The notes: generated by a model not told the origin, from the letters alone. Positions 1 through 8,663 are shown, counted from the stretch's first letter. The stretch: DNA of 64,000 nucleotides from Marinobacter shengliensis (GCF_003007715.1 NZ_PXNO01000007.1:248001-312000), one strand, 5' to 3'. A program made the numbers and translations.

Positions 1-477
1 CTAGATGAACTGTTGGTGGATGGCATTCGCTACGAAAAACTGGCCGGCGAGCATTACAAAATGGAGCTGTTCAATGAGCCGGAGCTGGAGGCCTATCTGG
101 ACCGCTCTTATCAGGTTCAACACGGCAACCAGGGCGATCAGGTTCAGACACCCTACGATTACATTGAGTGCGATTCCCACATTGAGCGGATGACCGCACA
201 AGCGCTCGACGGCGCGGAGAACGTGAAGTTTTTCTGCAAGTTACCCCGCTGGTTCACGATTCCGACGCCGGTTGGCGATTACAACCCGGACTGGGCGGTG
301 GTGCTTGAGGAAGATCGCAAGGTGTATCTGGTTCGTGAGACCAAGACCACCCACGATAGCGACAAGCGCCGGCTGGAGGAGAACCTGAAGATTCTGTGTG
401 GCGAGGCGCATTTCGAGGCACTGGGGGGGGTGGACTACAAAGTGGCGGCTTCGGTTGCGGAGGTGACGGCTGTGTAA
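1..477 (+). CDS. Type III restriction enzyme Res subunit, C-terminal part (5' end outside window)
   Basis: The reading frame is open from the first base, so this is the last 158 residues of a longer protein. The visible part looks like the C-terminal endonuclease region of type III restriction (Res) subunits, which cut DNA after ATP-driven communication between two unmodified sites. The nuclease signature of the PD-(D/E)xK fold is readable: NPDW near base 286, followed 17 residues later by ETK (bases 337-345), where family members usually have E-x-K. The helicase motor and the partner Mod methylase would lie to the left of the window. The two genes on its right are unrelated and on the other strand, so this is probably the end of the restriction operon. 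An isolated nuclease fragment cannot be excluded. Confidence 0.8.
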   Translation, partial: LDELLVDGIRYEKLAGEHYKMELFNEPELEAYLDRSYQVQHGNQGDQVQTPYDYIECDSHIERMTAQALDGAENVKFFCKLPRWFTIPTPVGDYNPDWAVVLEEDRKVYLVRETKTTHDSDKRRLEENLKILCGEAHFEALGGVDYKVAASVAEVTAV

Positions 478-543
478 CGCTGGAGCCTCATGCGGAACGC
501 TTAATACATTTGCACGGGCTCCATTCTTCAGTTTGGCTGTTGC

Positions 544-864
544 TCAAACACCCTGCGCAGCCAAGTGGAATCGGTGCGCCATTCGGTAGGCTGCCGTACC
601 AATACACATTGCGTAATGGTCCTTATTTTCGGCGATTGTTTTTAGAAACTTTTTCCTTACCTCTTTGGCCATCCACCTAAAAGCGTTCCTGGCTGGGCCC
701 AGGGGTTCGGGTACGTAGCGCATGGCCTCAGTACAGCCTCCGGATTCCTGAATTAACTCGTAGGTTAGATTGAATAGAGGCTCATTCGGAAACCAGCTTG
801 CAGCTTGTTGGCCAAATATCGTAACCAGGAATTGTTGCAGATGGTCCCTTTCATAAATATCCAT
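544..864 (-). CDS. Hypothetical protein, about 106 residues
   Basis: I do not recognise this family. The product is a soluble, helix-rich 106-residue protein with no signal peptide and no clear metal or nucleotide motif; aromatic and basic residues cluster in the second half. The start chosen is the second of two in-frame ATGs, because GGGAGAG lies directly against the first (870) but 6 bases from the second (864). With the upstream start it would overlap the preceding gene by 4 bases. Either way it is the second gene of a two-gene unit with the exported protein at 867-1367. The DNA is visibly richer in A and T than the genes to its right, which suggests acquired DNA next to the restriction system. 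Confidence 0.55.
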   Translation of the reverse strand: MDIYERDHLQQFLVTIFGQQAASWFPNEPLFNLTYELIQESGGCTEAMRYVPEPLGPARNAFRWMAKEVRKKFLKTIAENKDHYAMCIGTAAYRMAHRFHLAAQGV

Positions 865-866
865 AC

Positions 867-1367
867 TCATCTCTCCCTGATGTTTCTGATCAGTTCCTTA
901 TACTGTTTTTCAGTTCCCGCGATAGTCATCTGATGGATGGCACCGCGATCAAAGATAAAGAGGTAACCTTCCTCATTTTGTTGGTTGTAAGTTCCCAAAA
1001 TCTTGGCATTGCCAACGGTCTCTTCGACTACTTGACCCTCCGGTAGACCGAACTGGCGAGCCTGCTCTTCCGCAAGCACTTGAAGCCATTTAGGCAGAGA
1101 GTCGCGCCGGGCAGGAAGGAAGAGTGAATGGAGATACACTTCCTCTATGCCCGAGAGGTTGATCTTGGGATAGATCGCGGTTGAGTCTACGACTCGGTGT
1201 GACAGAGACCAGTCATCGTATTTGAGGATGAGCGTGGTGCTGCTGTGGGAAATGAGCTTCGGCTCGGCGTAGCCCAGGGCCAAATCTTGAGACAAGACCA
1301 GCTCCCCGGATTGGGCCTGAAAAGCAGTTAATAGTATGCCTAGCAACAGTAACCGTGTTGCTTCCAT
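867..1367 (-). CDS. Hypothetical exported protein, 166 residues
   Basis: The start at 1367 is set by a strong AAGGAGG four bases upstream and by the signal peptide that follows at once (MEATRLLLLGILLTAFQAQS, probable cleavage around residue 20). A longer reading from 1481 has no ribosome site and no signal peptide. The mature protein of about 145 residues has alternating beta-rich segments and a basic C-terminus, with no cysteines suggesting a lipoprotein or disulfides. I do not recognise the family. It lies just upstream of the 544-864 gene, and the two are probably co-transcribed. The AT-rich composition matches that partner and differs from the core genes to the right. Confidence 0.6.
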   Translation of the reverse strand: MEATRLLLLGILLTAFQAQSGELVLSQDLALGYAEPKLISHSSTTLILKYDDWSLSHRVVDSTAIYPKINLSGIEEVYLHSLFLPARRDSLPKWLQVLAEEQARQFGLPEGQVVEETVGNAKILGTYNQQNEEGYLFIFDRGAIHQMTIAGTEKQYKELIRNIRER

Positions 1368-1508
1368 AAAACCTCCTTGTTTAAATTCAGTGGCGATTCG
1401 CCGTCCGGAATTTTTGCTGGCCGGTTGGCACATGTCAATCCGAATGTCGTTAGCGAGCGCCCAATGCGAAGTGGGTCTCACGGTACGCGGAGTGGGAAAC
1501 TTGAAAAT

Positions 1509-2489
1509 CTAACTGCCGGCGTACCCAAGCTCCTTGTTAACAAGGTTGAACAGCTCGCCACCCTTGTGCCAGCGGTCAAAGTTCTCCAGGAACTGGTCCG
1601 TCAGCGCCCGCTTCCAGCCGATGAAATCGCCCGCCATATGCGCCGTCATGATCACATTATCCCGCTCCCAGAGCGGATGATCCTCCGGTAACGGCTCCTC
1701 CTCGAACACATCCAGGGCCGCGCCGGCAATTTCGCCGTCGTCCAGCGCCTGGATCAGATCATCCGTCTTCACAATGGGCCCGCGGCCAATATTGATCAGC
1801 CTGGCCGACTTCTTCATCGCCGCAAACGCCTTGCTGTCGAACAGTCCCTCGGTTTGCGGTGTCAGTGGTGCGGCAATCACCACAAAGTCCGCATGGCTCA
1901 GCTGGTCATACAATTCATCGTTGCCGTGCACCGCTACAAAGTCCGGGTCTTTCTGTCGGGGTGTGCGGGCAATGCCATGGGCATGCATGCCTGCGGCGTT
2001 AACCAGTCGGCCGATTTGGCGGCCGATGGAGCCGGCGCCCACCACCAGCACCTGCTTGCCTTCGGCCCGCTCCGTGTCTCGATGCTTCCACTCGTGCTTC
2101 AGTTGTAAGCGGATGGACCGGGGGAAATCCTTGGCGAACATCAGAATGCTGCACAGCACATATTCCGCAATGGTCCGGTCGAAGATGCCCCGGGCATTGG
2201 TCACGGTAACGTTGCCTTTGATCAGCGCCGGGAACATGAGTGCATCGACACCGGCACTGGTGGCGTGAATCCATTTCAACCGGTCTGCGGTTGGCCAGGC
2301 GGCTTCCAGAGCTTCAGTCCGGAAATCGGTCACCATCATGACATCGGTGCCCGGCAGGGTGTCCCGGAGTGTCTGTTCATCGCAGGCGAAGCGAACTTCC
2401 GCCCTGGCCTGAACGGCTTCGATGCCGGGAGGCGGTGCCTCGCCAGGCGCTGTCAGAACAGTGACAACCGGTTTGTTGGACGCTGTCAT
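1509..2489 (-). CDS. D-isomer-specific 2-hydroxyacid dehydrogenase
   Basis: A 326-residue NAD(P)-dependent oxidoreductase that interconverts a 2-oxoacid and a D-2-hydroxyacid (glyoxylate/hydroxypyruvate reductase type). The Rossmann motif GAGSIGRQIG sits at about residue 150. The catalytic triad of the family is visible in order: Arg in INIGRGPIV, Glu in DVFEEEPLP and His in MTAHMAG near the C-terminus. The start at 2489 is preceded by GGAGGTG and gives the normal family length; the frame runs on to 2564 but adds unrelated residues. It is transcribed away from the aminotransferase at 2694, so the 204-base gap between them probably holds both promoters. The exact substrate cannot be read from the sequence. 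Confidence 0.88.
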   Translation of the reverse strand: MTASNKPVVTVLTAPGEAPPPGIEAVQARAEVRFACDEQTLRDTLPGTDVMMVTDFRTEALEAAWPTADRLKWIHATSAGVDALMFPALIKGNVTVTNARGIFDRTIAEYVLCSILMFAKDFPRSIRLQLKHEWKHRDTERAEGKQVLVVGAGSIGRQIGRLVNAAGMHAHGIARTPRQKDPDFVAVHGNDELYDQLSHADFVVIAAPLTPQTEGLFDSKAFAAMKKSARLINIGRGPIVKTDDLIQALDDGEIAGAALDVFEEEPLPEDHPLWERDNVIMTAHMAGDFIGWKRALTDQFLENFDRWHKGGELFNLVNKELGYAGS

Positions 2490-2693
2490 TTCACCTCCGC
2501 AGGAATCGCAATGATTGGTTTTAGTCCATCGTTGTAGTCTGGTAGGCGAGTGGGTGTGGGTCAACCTGGCTTGACGGATCCATTGCCTCGGCGGGTTTGT
2601 TCAGTCTTTAGTCCCACGGGCCTTGTACCGCTGATTTTTACTGACTAACCTGCAGGGGTAGGTCTTTATTTACCCTGTTATCGGGAGGTGCGT

Positions 2694-3920
2694 ATGGCGG
2701 AATCCGCGAACAAGGATACCGGCGAGACCAAGCCGCGGAAAGTGAAGTACCGCAAGACCAAGGCCAGCTGGAACCCGGCCATGCAGGCCATTCCTGTTTC
2801 GGGGATTCGCCGGCTGGTGAATATGGCATCCACCATGAAGGATGTGATTCACCTGTCGATAGGGCAGCCAGACCTGCCAACACCAAAGCATATTATTGAT
2901 GCCTACATTGACGCGCTGAACGCCGGCCAAACCGGCTACACCATGGATGCCGGCCTGCCGGAACTGCTGGTGGCCCTGCGGGATTACTATGGCAAGCGCT
3001 ACAATCGCAAGCTCACCCGCGACAATATTCTGGTGACAAGCGGTGCCACCGAGGCCATGTACCTGGCCATTTCGGCGACTTCGGCGCCCGGTCGGCAGTT
3101 TATCGTGACGGACCCGTCGTTCCTGCTCTATGCACCCCTTATCCGGATGACCGGCGGTGAGGTGAAGTTTGTGCCCACCCGGGCTGAGAACAACCACCAG
3201 CTGGACCCGGATGATGTGATCCGGGCCATGGGGGCACGGACATTCGCCCTTATCCTGAATAACCCCAACAATCCGACCGGAGCGGTGTATCCCCGCAGTA
3301 CGGTCGAGACGATTCTCGAGGAGTGCGCCTATCGCGGGATTCAGGTTTACGCAGATGAGGTCTATGACCACCTGATCTTTGATGATGATGATTTTGCCAG
3401 CGTCCTGAACTGTTCTATGGATCTGGATAACATCATGTGCATCAGCAGCTTCTCCAAGACCTACAGCATGGCGGGTTTGCGGGTTGGTTGGGTCATCTCC
3501 AGCCAGGCGGCAATCAAGTCGCTAAGGCGCTACCATATGTTTACCACCTCGGTGGCCAATACACCGTCGCAGTTTGCCGGTGTCGCTGCCCTGACGGCAG
3601 ACCAGCAGTGCGTGCGCGACATGGTGGATATTTATCGCGAGCGTCGGGACAAGATTGTGGAGCTGATCGACCAGACTCCCTATCTGACCGGCTACAAGCC
3701 CGGCGGCGCGTTCTTCGCTTTTCCAGATTTGCCGCCCCATGTGGATGGTTCTGATCTGGCGCTCCGGATGCTGAAGGAAACCGGGGTATGTGTGGTGCCG
3801 GGTGACGCCTTCGGTGAGCACTGCACCAATGCCCTGCGCTTCAGTTTCTCGACGACCTGTGAGCGGATGGAAGAGGCGTTCGACCGGATCATCCCCTGGA
3901 TGGCCAAGCAGCAGTTCTGA
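2694..3920 (+). CDS. Class I/II PLP-dependent aminotransferase
   Basis: A 408-residue fold-type I aminotransferase that moves an amino group between an amino acid and a 2-oxoacid in the cytoplasm. NNPNNPTG, the aspartate and tyrosine in DEVYDHL, and the PLP lysine in SSFSKTYSMAGLRVG (Lys255) are all in place. The start at ATG 2694 has GGGAGGT six bases upstream; a GTG at 2688 overlaps that site and is less likely. A basic N-terminal tail of about 30 residues precedes the enzyme domain. The CPxCG mini-protein follows after six bases and is probably translated from the same message. Aspartate, aromatic and branched-chain substrates are all possible; the sequence does not decide. Confidence 0.9.
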   Translation: MAESANKDTGETKPRKVKYRKTKASWNPAMQAIPVSGIRRLVNMASTMKDVIHLSIGQPDLPTPKHIIDAYIDALNAGQTGYTMDAGLPELLVALRDYYGKRYNRKLTRDNILVTSGATEAMYLAISATSAPGRQFIVTDPSFLLYAPLIRMTGGEVKFVPTRAENNHQLDPDDVIRAMGARTFALILNNPNNPTGAVYPRSTVETILEECAYRGIQVYADEVYDHLIFDDDDFASVLNCSMDLDNIMCISSFSKTYSMAGLRVGWVISSQAAIKSLRRYHMFTTSVANTPSQFAGVAALTADQQCVRDMVDIYRERRDKIVELIDQTPYLTGYKPGGAFFAFPDLPPHVDGSDLALRMLKETGVCVVPGDAFGEHCTNALRFSFSTTCERMEEAFDRIIPWMAKQQF

Positions 3921-3926
3921 GCTCGC

Positions 3927-4118
3927 ATGTCTGCGCTTGATTCAGTTCTCGTTCAATGCCCTTACTGCTGGGAGACGCTGGAAATCAGCGTCGACCCCTC
4001 GGTGGCTGAACAGGAGTATGTCGAGGATTGCCAGGTGTGCTGTCAGCCCATCGTGCTGACCGTAACGTTTGATGAACGGCTGACCCCAACCGTGCAGGCC
4101 CGTGCTGAGAACGACTGA
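3927..4118 (+). CDS. CPxCG-motif cysteine-rich mini-protein
   Basis: A 63-residue cytoplasmic protein of the widespread CPxCG family. Two cysteine pairs are visible, CPYC at residues 11-14 and CQVCC at about 34-38, with acidic spacing between them. This pattern fits a small zinc ribbon or a redox-labile metal site. It begins six bases after the aminotransferase stop, so it depends on the same transcript. No molecular role is established for the family, and the aminotransferase linkage may be incidental. The region after the second cysteine pair is short and ends in an acidic tail. Confidence 0.8.
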   Translation: MSALDSVLVQCPYCWETLEISVDPSVAEQEYVEDCQVCCQPIVLTVTFDERLTPTVQARAEND

Positions 4119-4203
4119 CTCCCTCACCAATCGTTAATCAACACGGCTTGCGTGGAAGGCATGCCTGCCGCAGGATAGGGGGCTCGGTTTCAGAGGAAGA
4201 AAA

Positions 4204-4776
4204 ATGAAAACATTCATGCAGGTTCGGGCCTGGTTCCCGGTTCTGGTGCTGGCGGTACTGGCCAGTGGTTGTGCGAGCATTTCACCTTATGCCATCTCCG
4301 AGGGCGAGATTGAGCGGCATCTCAAGCGGGCCGTGGCCGACTATGATCGGCAGCATTTGCAGAGTGGATCGCCGCTCAGCCTGAGTCTTAGTGATGCAGA
4401 TATTACCCTGGGGCCGGATGGTCGCGATGTGGCGGTGATTGATCTTCGGGGGCAGGTGGCTTTGAACGCACTGATGGCCAAGCTGCCGGTGGACTTGGCG
4501 CTCAAGGTTGAAGGTGCACCAGTGTATGACAGTCAGGAAAAAGCGGTGTACATCCGCCGGCTCCAGCTTCTGGAGAGCTCCATTGATTCACCCTTTTTCA
4601 AGGGCGACCTGGCGCCGGTCACGGACAACGTGATGCGGGTGGTGGCCCAGATGCTGGAAACCATGCCGGTGTATCGCCTCAATGAAGAAGACTTTGCCCA
4701 GCGGATGCTGGGCATTGTACCCGTGGATATCCGGGTTGCTCCCGGGCGCCTGGAGTTTGTCACCGCCGACAGATGA
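4204..4776 (+). CDS. DUF1439 family lipoprotein
   Basis: A 190-residue predicted lipoprotein. The N-terminus is a type II signal peptide ending in LASGC, so the cysteine at about residue 23 should be lipidated and hold the protein on a membrane facing the periplasm. The rest is the DUF1439 fold, an alternating beta/alpha domain often compared with lipid-binding bundles. AGAGGAAG six bases upstream supports the start. It has its own short upstream spacer after the CPxCG gene and ends against a hairpin shared with the convergent aminotransferase. Function is not established. The related E. coli lipoprotein is YceB. Confidence 0.8.
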   Translation: MKTFMQVRAWFPVLVLAVLASGCASISPYAISEGEIERHLKRAVADYDRQHLQSGSPLSLSLSDADITLGPDGRDVAVIDLRGQVALNALMAKLPVDLALKVEGAPVYDSQEKAVYIRRLQLLESSIDSPFFKGDLAPVTDNVMRVVAQMLETMPVYRLNEEDFAQRMLGIVPVDIRVAPGRLEFVTADR

Positions 4777-4805
4777 TACCGCCGCGGTTCCAGGATAGGT
4801 TCTGT

Positions 4806-4849
4806 GAGAAAGGCCGAATGATGGATGTCATCCGGTCTTTTCGTTTCTC
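4806..4849. terminator. Bidirectional hairpin between convergent genes
   Basis: A GAGAAA/TTTCTC outer stem encloses an imperfect AAAGGCCG.AT / AT.CGGTCTTT stem, with A-rich and T-rich sides. It lies between the stop of the lipoprotein gene and the stop of the convergent aminotransferase, where a shared terminator is expected. The mismatches make it weaker than a classic rho-independent terminator. Confidence 0.45.
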
Positions 4850-4859
4850 GAAATGGGTC

Positions 4860-6119
4860 TCAGGCGGTGGCTTTCAGAGCCTCCTCGAAGATGCCGGTCG
4901 CTTCATCAATCTGGTTCTGGGTGACGATCAGTGGCGGCAGCCATCGGACGATTTCCTGGTAAGGCCCGCAGCGCAGCATCAGTAACCCCCGGTTTTCGCA
5001 TTCCTTGAGGATCTTGCCGGCGCGTTCGCCATCGGGGCAGTCGCCCCGGCGCATTTCAACTCCTACCATCAGGCCTTTGCCCCGGACATCGGCCATCTCC
5101 GGATAATCCTTTTTCAGGGCGTGCAGGTTGTCCCACAGGCGTTTGCCCATGCGGTCTGCATTCTCCACCAGGCCTTCTTCGCGAATGACATCAATGGTAG
5201 CAATAGCCGCCGCCGCAGCCACGGCATTGCCTCCGTAGGTGCCACCCTGTGAACCGGGCCAGCCTTTGGACATGGTTTCCTCGGAAGCCGCCAGGGCAGA
5301 GATCGGGAAGCCGCTGGCCAGGCCCTTGGCGATCATGATGGCGTCCGGGGTGACACCAAAATGCTCATGTGCCCAGAACTTGCCGCTGCGGCCGAAGCCG
5401 GCCTGAACTTCATCGAACACCAGCATGATACCGTGTTTGTCGCACCGTTCCCGAAGGCCCTTCAGGAAGCGGGCGTTGGCGGGTACGTAGCCGCCTTCAC
5501 CCTGAACCGGCTCAATCAGCATGGCTGCGGTTTCCTTAGGGGCGGAATAGGTCACGAAGATTCTGTCCAGCTCCCGCAGGCAGAAGTCGGTGGCTTCATC
5601 CAGGCTCCAGCCATAGTGAAAAGCGTGTGGAAAGGGGGCAACCACAACGCCACCCATCATCGGGCTGACACCGGCCCGAAGGGCAACGCTGGAGGTGGTC
5701 ATGGACAATGACCCCATGGTGCGGCCATGGAAACCGCCATGGAATACAATCACGTTGGGTCGTCCGGTGGCCTGGCGAACCAGTCGAACCGCACCCTCGG
5801 CCACCTCGGTGCCAGAGTTGGAGAAGAAAAAGGCATTCAGAGGGTCTGGTGTCAGCTCTCCGAGTTTTTCCGCCAGTTCCGGCAGCCTGGGGTTCATCAC
5901 CGTGGTTGCCTGGGCGTGAATCATGGTAGCCACCTGTTTTTGGGCAGCGGCCACCACTTTCGGGTGGCAATGGCCAGTGCTGGTGACACCGATGCCGGAG
6001 GTGAAATCCAGATACCGACGGCCCTCGGGGTCAATAATATAGGCGCCTTCGCCCTTGGCGGCAGTAATGCCGGTAGCCTGCTTGAGCAGGGGAGACAATT
6101 TGCCTTTGTGGTCGGTCAT
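4860..6119 (-). CDS. Class III aminotransferase (4-aminobutyrate / aspartate aminotransferase family)
   Basis: A 419-residue PLP enzyme of the GabT/ArgD class, which transfers omega- or alpha-amino groups to a 2-oxoacid. The order is typical: SNSGTEA-like cofactor phosphate loop (FFSNSGTEVAEG), HGGFHGRT, EPVQGEGG, the PLP-ring aspartate in LVFDEVQAGFGR, and the Schiff-base lysine in MIAKGLASGFP (about residue 265). The start at 6119 has GGGAGG with five bases of spacing; a GTG two codons earlier overlaps that site. It lies 43 bases after the dehydrogenase at 6163-7317 on the same strand, so the two are probably one operon. The substrate is uncertain; 4-aminobutyrate is only the nearest familiar guess. 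Confidence 0.88.
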   Translation of the reverse strand: MTDHKGKLSPLLKQATGITAAKGEGAYIIDPEGRRYLDFTSGIGVTSTGHCHPKVVAAAQKQVATMIHAQATTVMNPRLPELAEKLGELTPDPLNAFFFSNSGTEVAEGAVRLVRQATGRPNVIVFHGGFHGRTMGSLSMTTSSVALRAGVSPMMGGVVVAPFPHAFHYGWSLDEATDFCLRELDRIFVTYSAPKETAAMLIEPVQGEGGYVPANARFLKGLRERCDKHGIMLVFDEVQAGFGRSGKFWAHEHFGVTPDAIMIAKGLASGFPISALAASEETMSKGWPGSQGGTYGGNAVAAAAAIATIDVIREEGLVENADRMGKRLWDNLHALKKDYPEMADVRGKGLMVGVEMRRGDCPDGERAGKILKECENRGLLMLRCGPYQEIVRWLPPLIVTQNQIDEATGIFEEALKATA

Positions 6120-6162
6120 GGGCACCTCCCGAAGTGAATGAAATACCTCTTTAGCAGACTAG

Positions 6163-7317
6163 TCAGGCCTGCAGGCGTTTACAAATGGCATCGCCAATCT
6201 GGCTGGTAGCCCGTTGCTGGTTACCCTGTTCGGCAAGGTCAGCGGCTACTGCGTCGAACAGCTCCTTCCCGGCCTGTGCCAGTTTGGGGTCTTTACGGCC
6301 AAGCCAGTCGAGCATGCGCGCCGTGGTAAACAGCATGGCGGTGGGGTCTGCAATACCCTGGCCGGCAATATCCGGTGCGCTGCCATGGGTGGGCTCAAAC
6401 ATGGATGGCATGTGCGGGTCGGTCGGGTTGAGGTTGCAGGAAGGCGCAACGCCCATGCCGCCAGAAAGCACGGCTGCCAGGTCGGTCAGGATATCGCCCT
6501 GCAGGTTGCTGGCCACCACCACATCAAAGGCCCAGGGGCACTGAACAAACTTCATGCAGGCGGCGTCTACCAGCTCGTGATGGGTGGCCACGTCGGGAAA
6601 GTCGTGGCTGACTTCCTCAAAGACTTCGGTGTACATGTCACCCCAGTAACGTAAGGCATTACGCTTGGTCACCAGGCACACCTGGCTTTCACAGCTTCGG
6701 CCATCCAGTGTGCGGAAGGCGCGGGTACGGCCTTCCTGCACCCGCTCACCAGCCCGCTTGCGGGCCTGCTCAAAGCCGTAACGGATGATCCGTTCGGTGG
6801 CCCGGCGGGTGAAGACCTCCATCTGGGTGGCCACTTCGTCTGGCTTGCCCTGACGCAGTCGCCCGCCCTGACTGACGTACTCGCCTTCACTGTTCTCGCG
6901 AATCACCAGCATATCGATGTCCTTGGCGCGATCATCTTTCAGGTACTGCCTGGCGCCGGGCAACAGTCGCGCAGGGCGTTCACACACCCACTGGTCGAAA
7001 CCTTTACGCATGTCCAGCAGGGGAGCCAGGGAAATGCTGTCTGGCAGGAGGTACCGGTTGGTGTCGTCCATAGGGCCGGGATCGCCCAGGGCGCCCAGCA
7101 GGATGGCATCATAGGCCTTTAGCTGGGTAAGCGCGTCTTCCGGCCAGGATTCTCCGTACTCTTCGTGCCAGGCATGGGATGGCCAGGGAAATCGGGTCCA
7201 TTCCAGTGCCAGGTTGTGCTTCGCGCGCAGGGTCTCCAGACAGCGGACTGCCTCGGCGACAACTTCCGGGCCGATGCCGTCTCCGGGGGTAACTGCGATG
7301 CGAGTGGTCTGGGCCAT
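6163..7317 (-). CDS. Isocitrate/isopropylmalate dehydrogenase family enzyme (tartrate/D-malate dehydrogenase-like)
   Basis: A 384-residue NAD-dependent beta-decarboxylating dehydrogenase. The N-terminal nucleotide strand TPGDGIGPEV, the substrate arginine region RPARLLPG, IRENSEGEY, and the metal-binding aspartates around GDILTDLAAVLSGG are present. The chain has family length but contains an arginine-rich insert (about residues 195-220) seen in tartrate and D-malate dehydrogenases rather than LeuB. The start at 7317 follows TTAGGAGG; a longer frame to 7362 has no such site. It is the first gene of an operon with the class III aminotransferase. A keto-acid product feeding that transaminase is an inference from gene order. 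Confidence 0.85.
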   Translation of the reverse strand: MAQTTRIAVTPGDGIGPEVVAEAVRCLETLRAKHNLALEWTRFPWPSHAWHEEYGESWPEDALTQLKAYDAILLGALGDPGPMDDTNRYLLPDSISLAPLLDMRKGFDQWVCERPARLLPGARQYLKDDRAKDIDMLVIRENSEGEYVSQGGRLRQGKPDEVATQMEVFTRRATERIIRYGFEQARKRAGERVQEGRTRAFRTLDGRSCESQVCLVTKRNALRYWGDMYTEVFEEVSHDFPDVATHHELVDAACMKFVQCPWAFDVVVASNLQGDILTDLAAVLSGGMGVAPSCNLNPTDPHMPSMFEPTHGSAPDIAGQGIADPTAMLFTTARMLDWLGRKDPKLAQAGKELFDAVAADLAEQGNQQRATSQIGDAICKRLQA

Positions 7318-7516
7318 TCCGGAGCCTCCTAACGTGCGGTGTTTGCGGGTTTTGAACAACAACCCCAGTGTAGTCCTCGGGCTGGCAGATGCCAGTGGTG
7401 GTGGCTTTAATTAATTGACGAAGTTTTACGACCCGTTGGTTGATAGCTATAGTGGAAACTAATTGATTCTTTTAAGCTTCAAGTGACATGTATCTGTTTT
7501 TTGTTCCGGAGCCCGT

Positions 7517-8281
7517 GTGAATAAACCCGAAGTACTATTTGATGAGTCACATTGTGAGCAGTGTGCCTGTGGGAACGGTCTGGATTTTGCGTTCAGTTTT
7601 GCTTTCCAGCCCATCGTGGACGCGGACAACAAAACGGTGTTTGCCTACGAGGCGCTGGTGCGCGGCCCCGAAGGAGAGGGCGCCATGTCGGTGCTGTCCA
7701 GGGTCAATGAAAACAACCGTTATGCGTTTGACCAGATTTGCCGGGTCAAAGCGGTCAAGCTGGCAGCCAAGCTCGACATGCAGCCGCTTCTCAGCATCAA
7801 CTTCATGCCGAACGCGGTGTACAAGGCTGAATATTGCATCCGGACCACTCTGGCGGCGGCGAAAACCTACAACTTTGATACCCGGAAAATCATCTTCGAG
7901 ATGATTGAAAACGAGGATCTCAGTTCCGTAGAGCATCTGTCCTCCATCATCGAGGCGTACCAATCGATGGGGTTCAGCACTGCGATTGACGATTTCGGGG
8001 CCGGTTACTCCCGCTACAACATCATGATGCTGAGCCCGCCGGATCTCCTGAAGCTGGATATGGCGCTGGTGCGGAATATTCATGACGATTCCAATAAACA
8101 GGCGGTTGTGCTTGGAATCATCACCATGATGCGCCATCTTGGTGGTCGGATTATCGCGGAAGGCGTAGAAACCAAAGAGGAATACTTCTGGCTGCGCTCC
8201 CAGGGAATTGCGCTCTATCAGGGCTACCTGTTCGCCAAGCCGGGGTTTGAGTGCCTGCCGGAGCCCGTGTTCCCGGACTGA
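7517..8281 (+). CDS. Stand-alone EAL-domain c-di-GMP phosphodiesterase
   Basis: A 254-residue protein that is almost entirely one EAL domain, the fold that linearises cyclic di-GMP. All the catalytic positions can be read: E45-A-L, Asn95 in SINF, Glu128 in IIFEMIENE, Asp158-Asp159 in IDDFGAGYS, Lys179, Glu215 in AEGVET and Gln235 in YQGYLFAKP. An active enzyme is therefore expected. There is no transmembrane or receiver domain. The only extra feature is a short N-terminal cluster HCEQCAC (His12, Cys13, Cys16, Cys18), which could bind a metal or react to redox changes. The start is GTG with GGAG five bases upstream. A small membrane protein follows 25 bases later. Confidence 0.9.
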   Translation: MNKPEVLFDESHCEQCACGNGLDFAFSFAFQPIVDADNKTVFAYEALVRGPEGEGAMSVLSRVNENNRYAFDQICRVKAVKLAAKLDMQPLLSINFMPNAVYKAEYCIRTTLAAAKTYNFDTRKIIFEMIENEDLSSVEHLSSIIEAYQSMGFSTAIDDFGAGYSRYNIMMLSPPDLLKLDMALVRNIHDDSNKQAVVLGIITMMRHLGGRIIAEGVETKEEYFWLRSQGIALYQGYLFAKPGFECLPEPVFPD

Positions 8282-8306
8282 CCACCTAAATGTAAAGGAT
8301 AACTCT

Positions 8307-8663
8307 GTGCTGTACCGGATTATTACGCTTGTTGGCGGCCTGGTCTTTGTGGTTGCCCTGTTTGCCCTGCTGTGGTTCTTCTGCAAAAAGTTTCTGGAAC
8401 ACCACGGTGTAAAAGAGCAGAGTTCGGATCGGGCCATGGTGCTGGCTACTTGGACCTTTGCCGGCATTGCAGTTGGCCTGGTGTTTGCTGTCGTGGGCTC
8501 GTTTGTGCTCGGCCCCTGGGCTTTCTATCGCACCTTGCGGGGCCACGACGTGCCAGTGTCAGACGCCGCCGCAATCTGGTGGGGTTTTGGAATTGTAGTG
8601 CTTTCCCTGGGCATTACCGCTGCCGGTTTCTTCGGCTTCCTTGCCCTGGTAGGCGCCTACTGA
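8307..8663 (+). CDS. Small three-helix inner-membrane protein
   Basis: A 118-residue hydrophobic protein of unknown function. Three membrane spans are clear: about residues 5-25, 46-70 and 88-117. A short charged loop (KKFLEHHGVKEQSSDR) separates the first two and contains two adjacent histidines. The GTG start at 8307 is chosen because AAAGGA lies seven bases upstream and the protein then begins directly with a membrane span; an upstream reading from 8208 overlaps the EAL gene and lacks a site. It is probably co-transcribed with that gene. Its last seven bases overlap the convergent LysR gene. Confidence 0.7.
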   Translation: MLYRIITLVGGLVFVVALFALLWFFCKKFLEHHGVKEQSSDRAMVLATWTFAGIAVGLVFAVVGSFVLGPWAFYRTLRGHDVPVSDAAAIWWGFGIVVLSLGITAAGFFGFLALVGAY

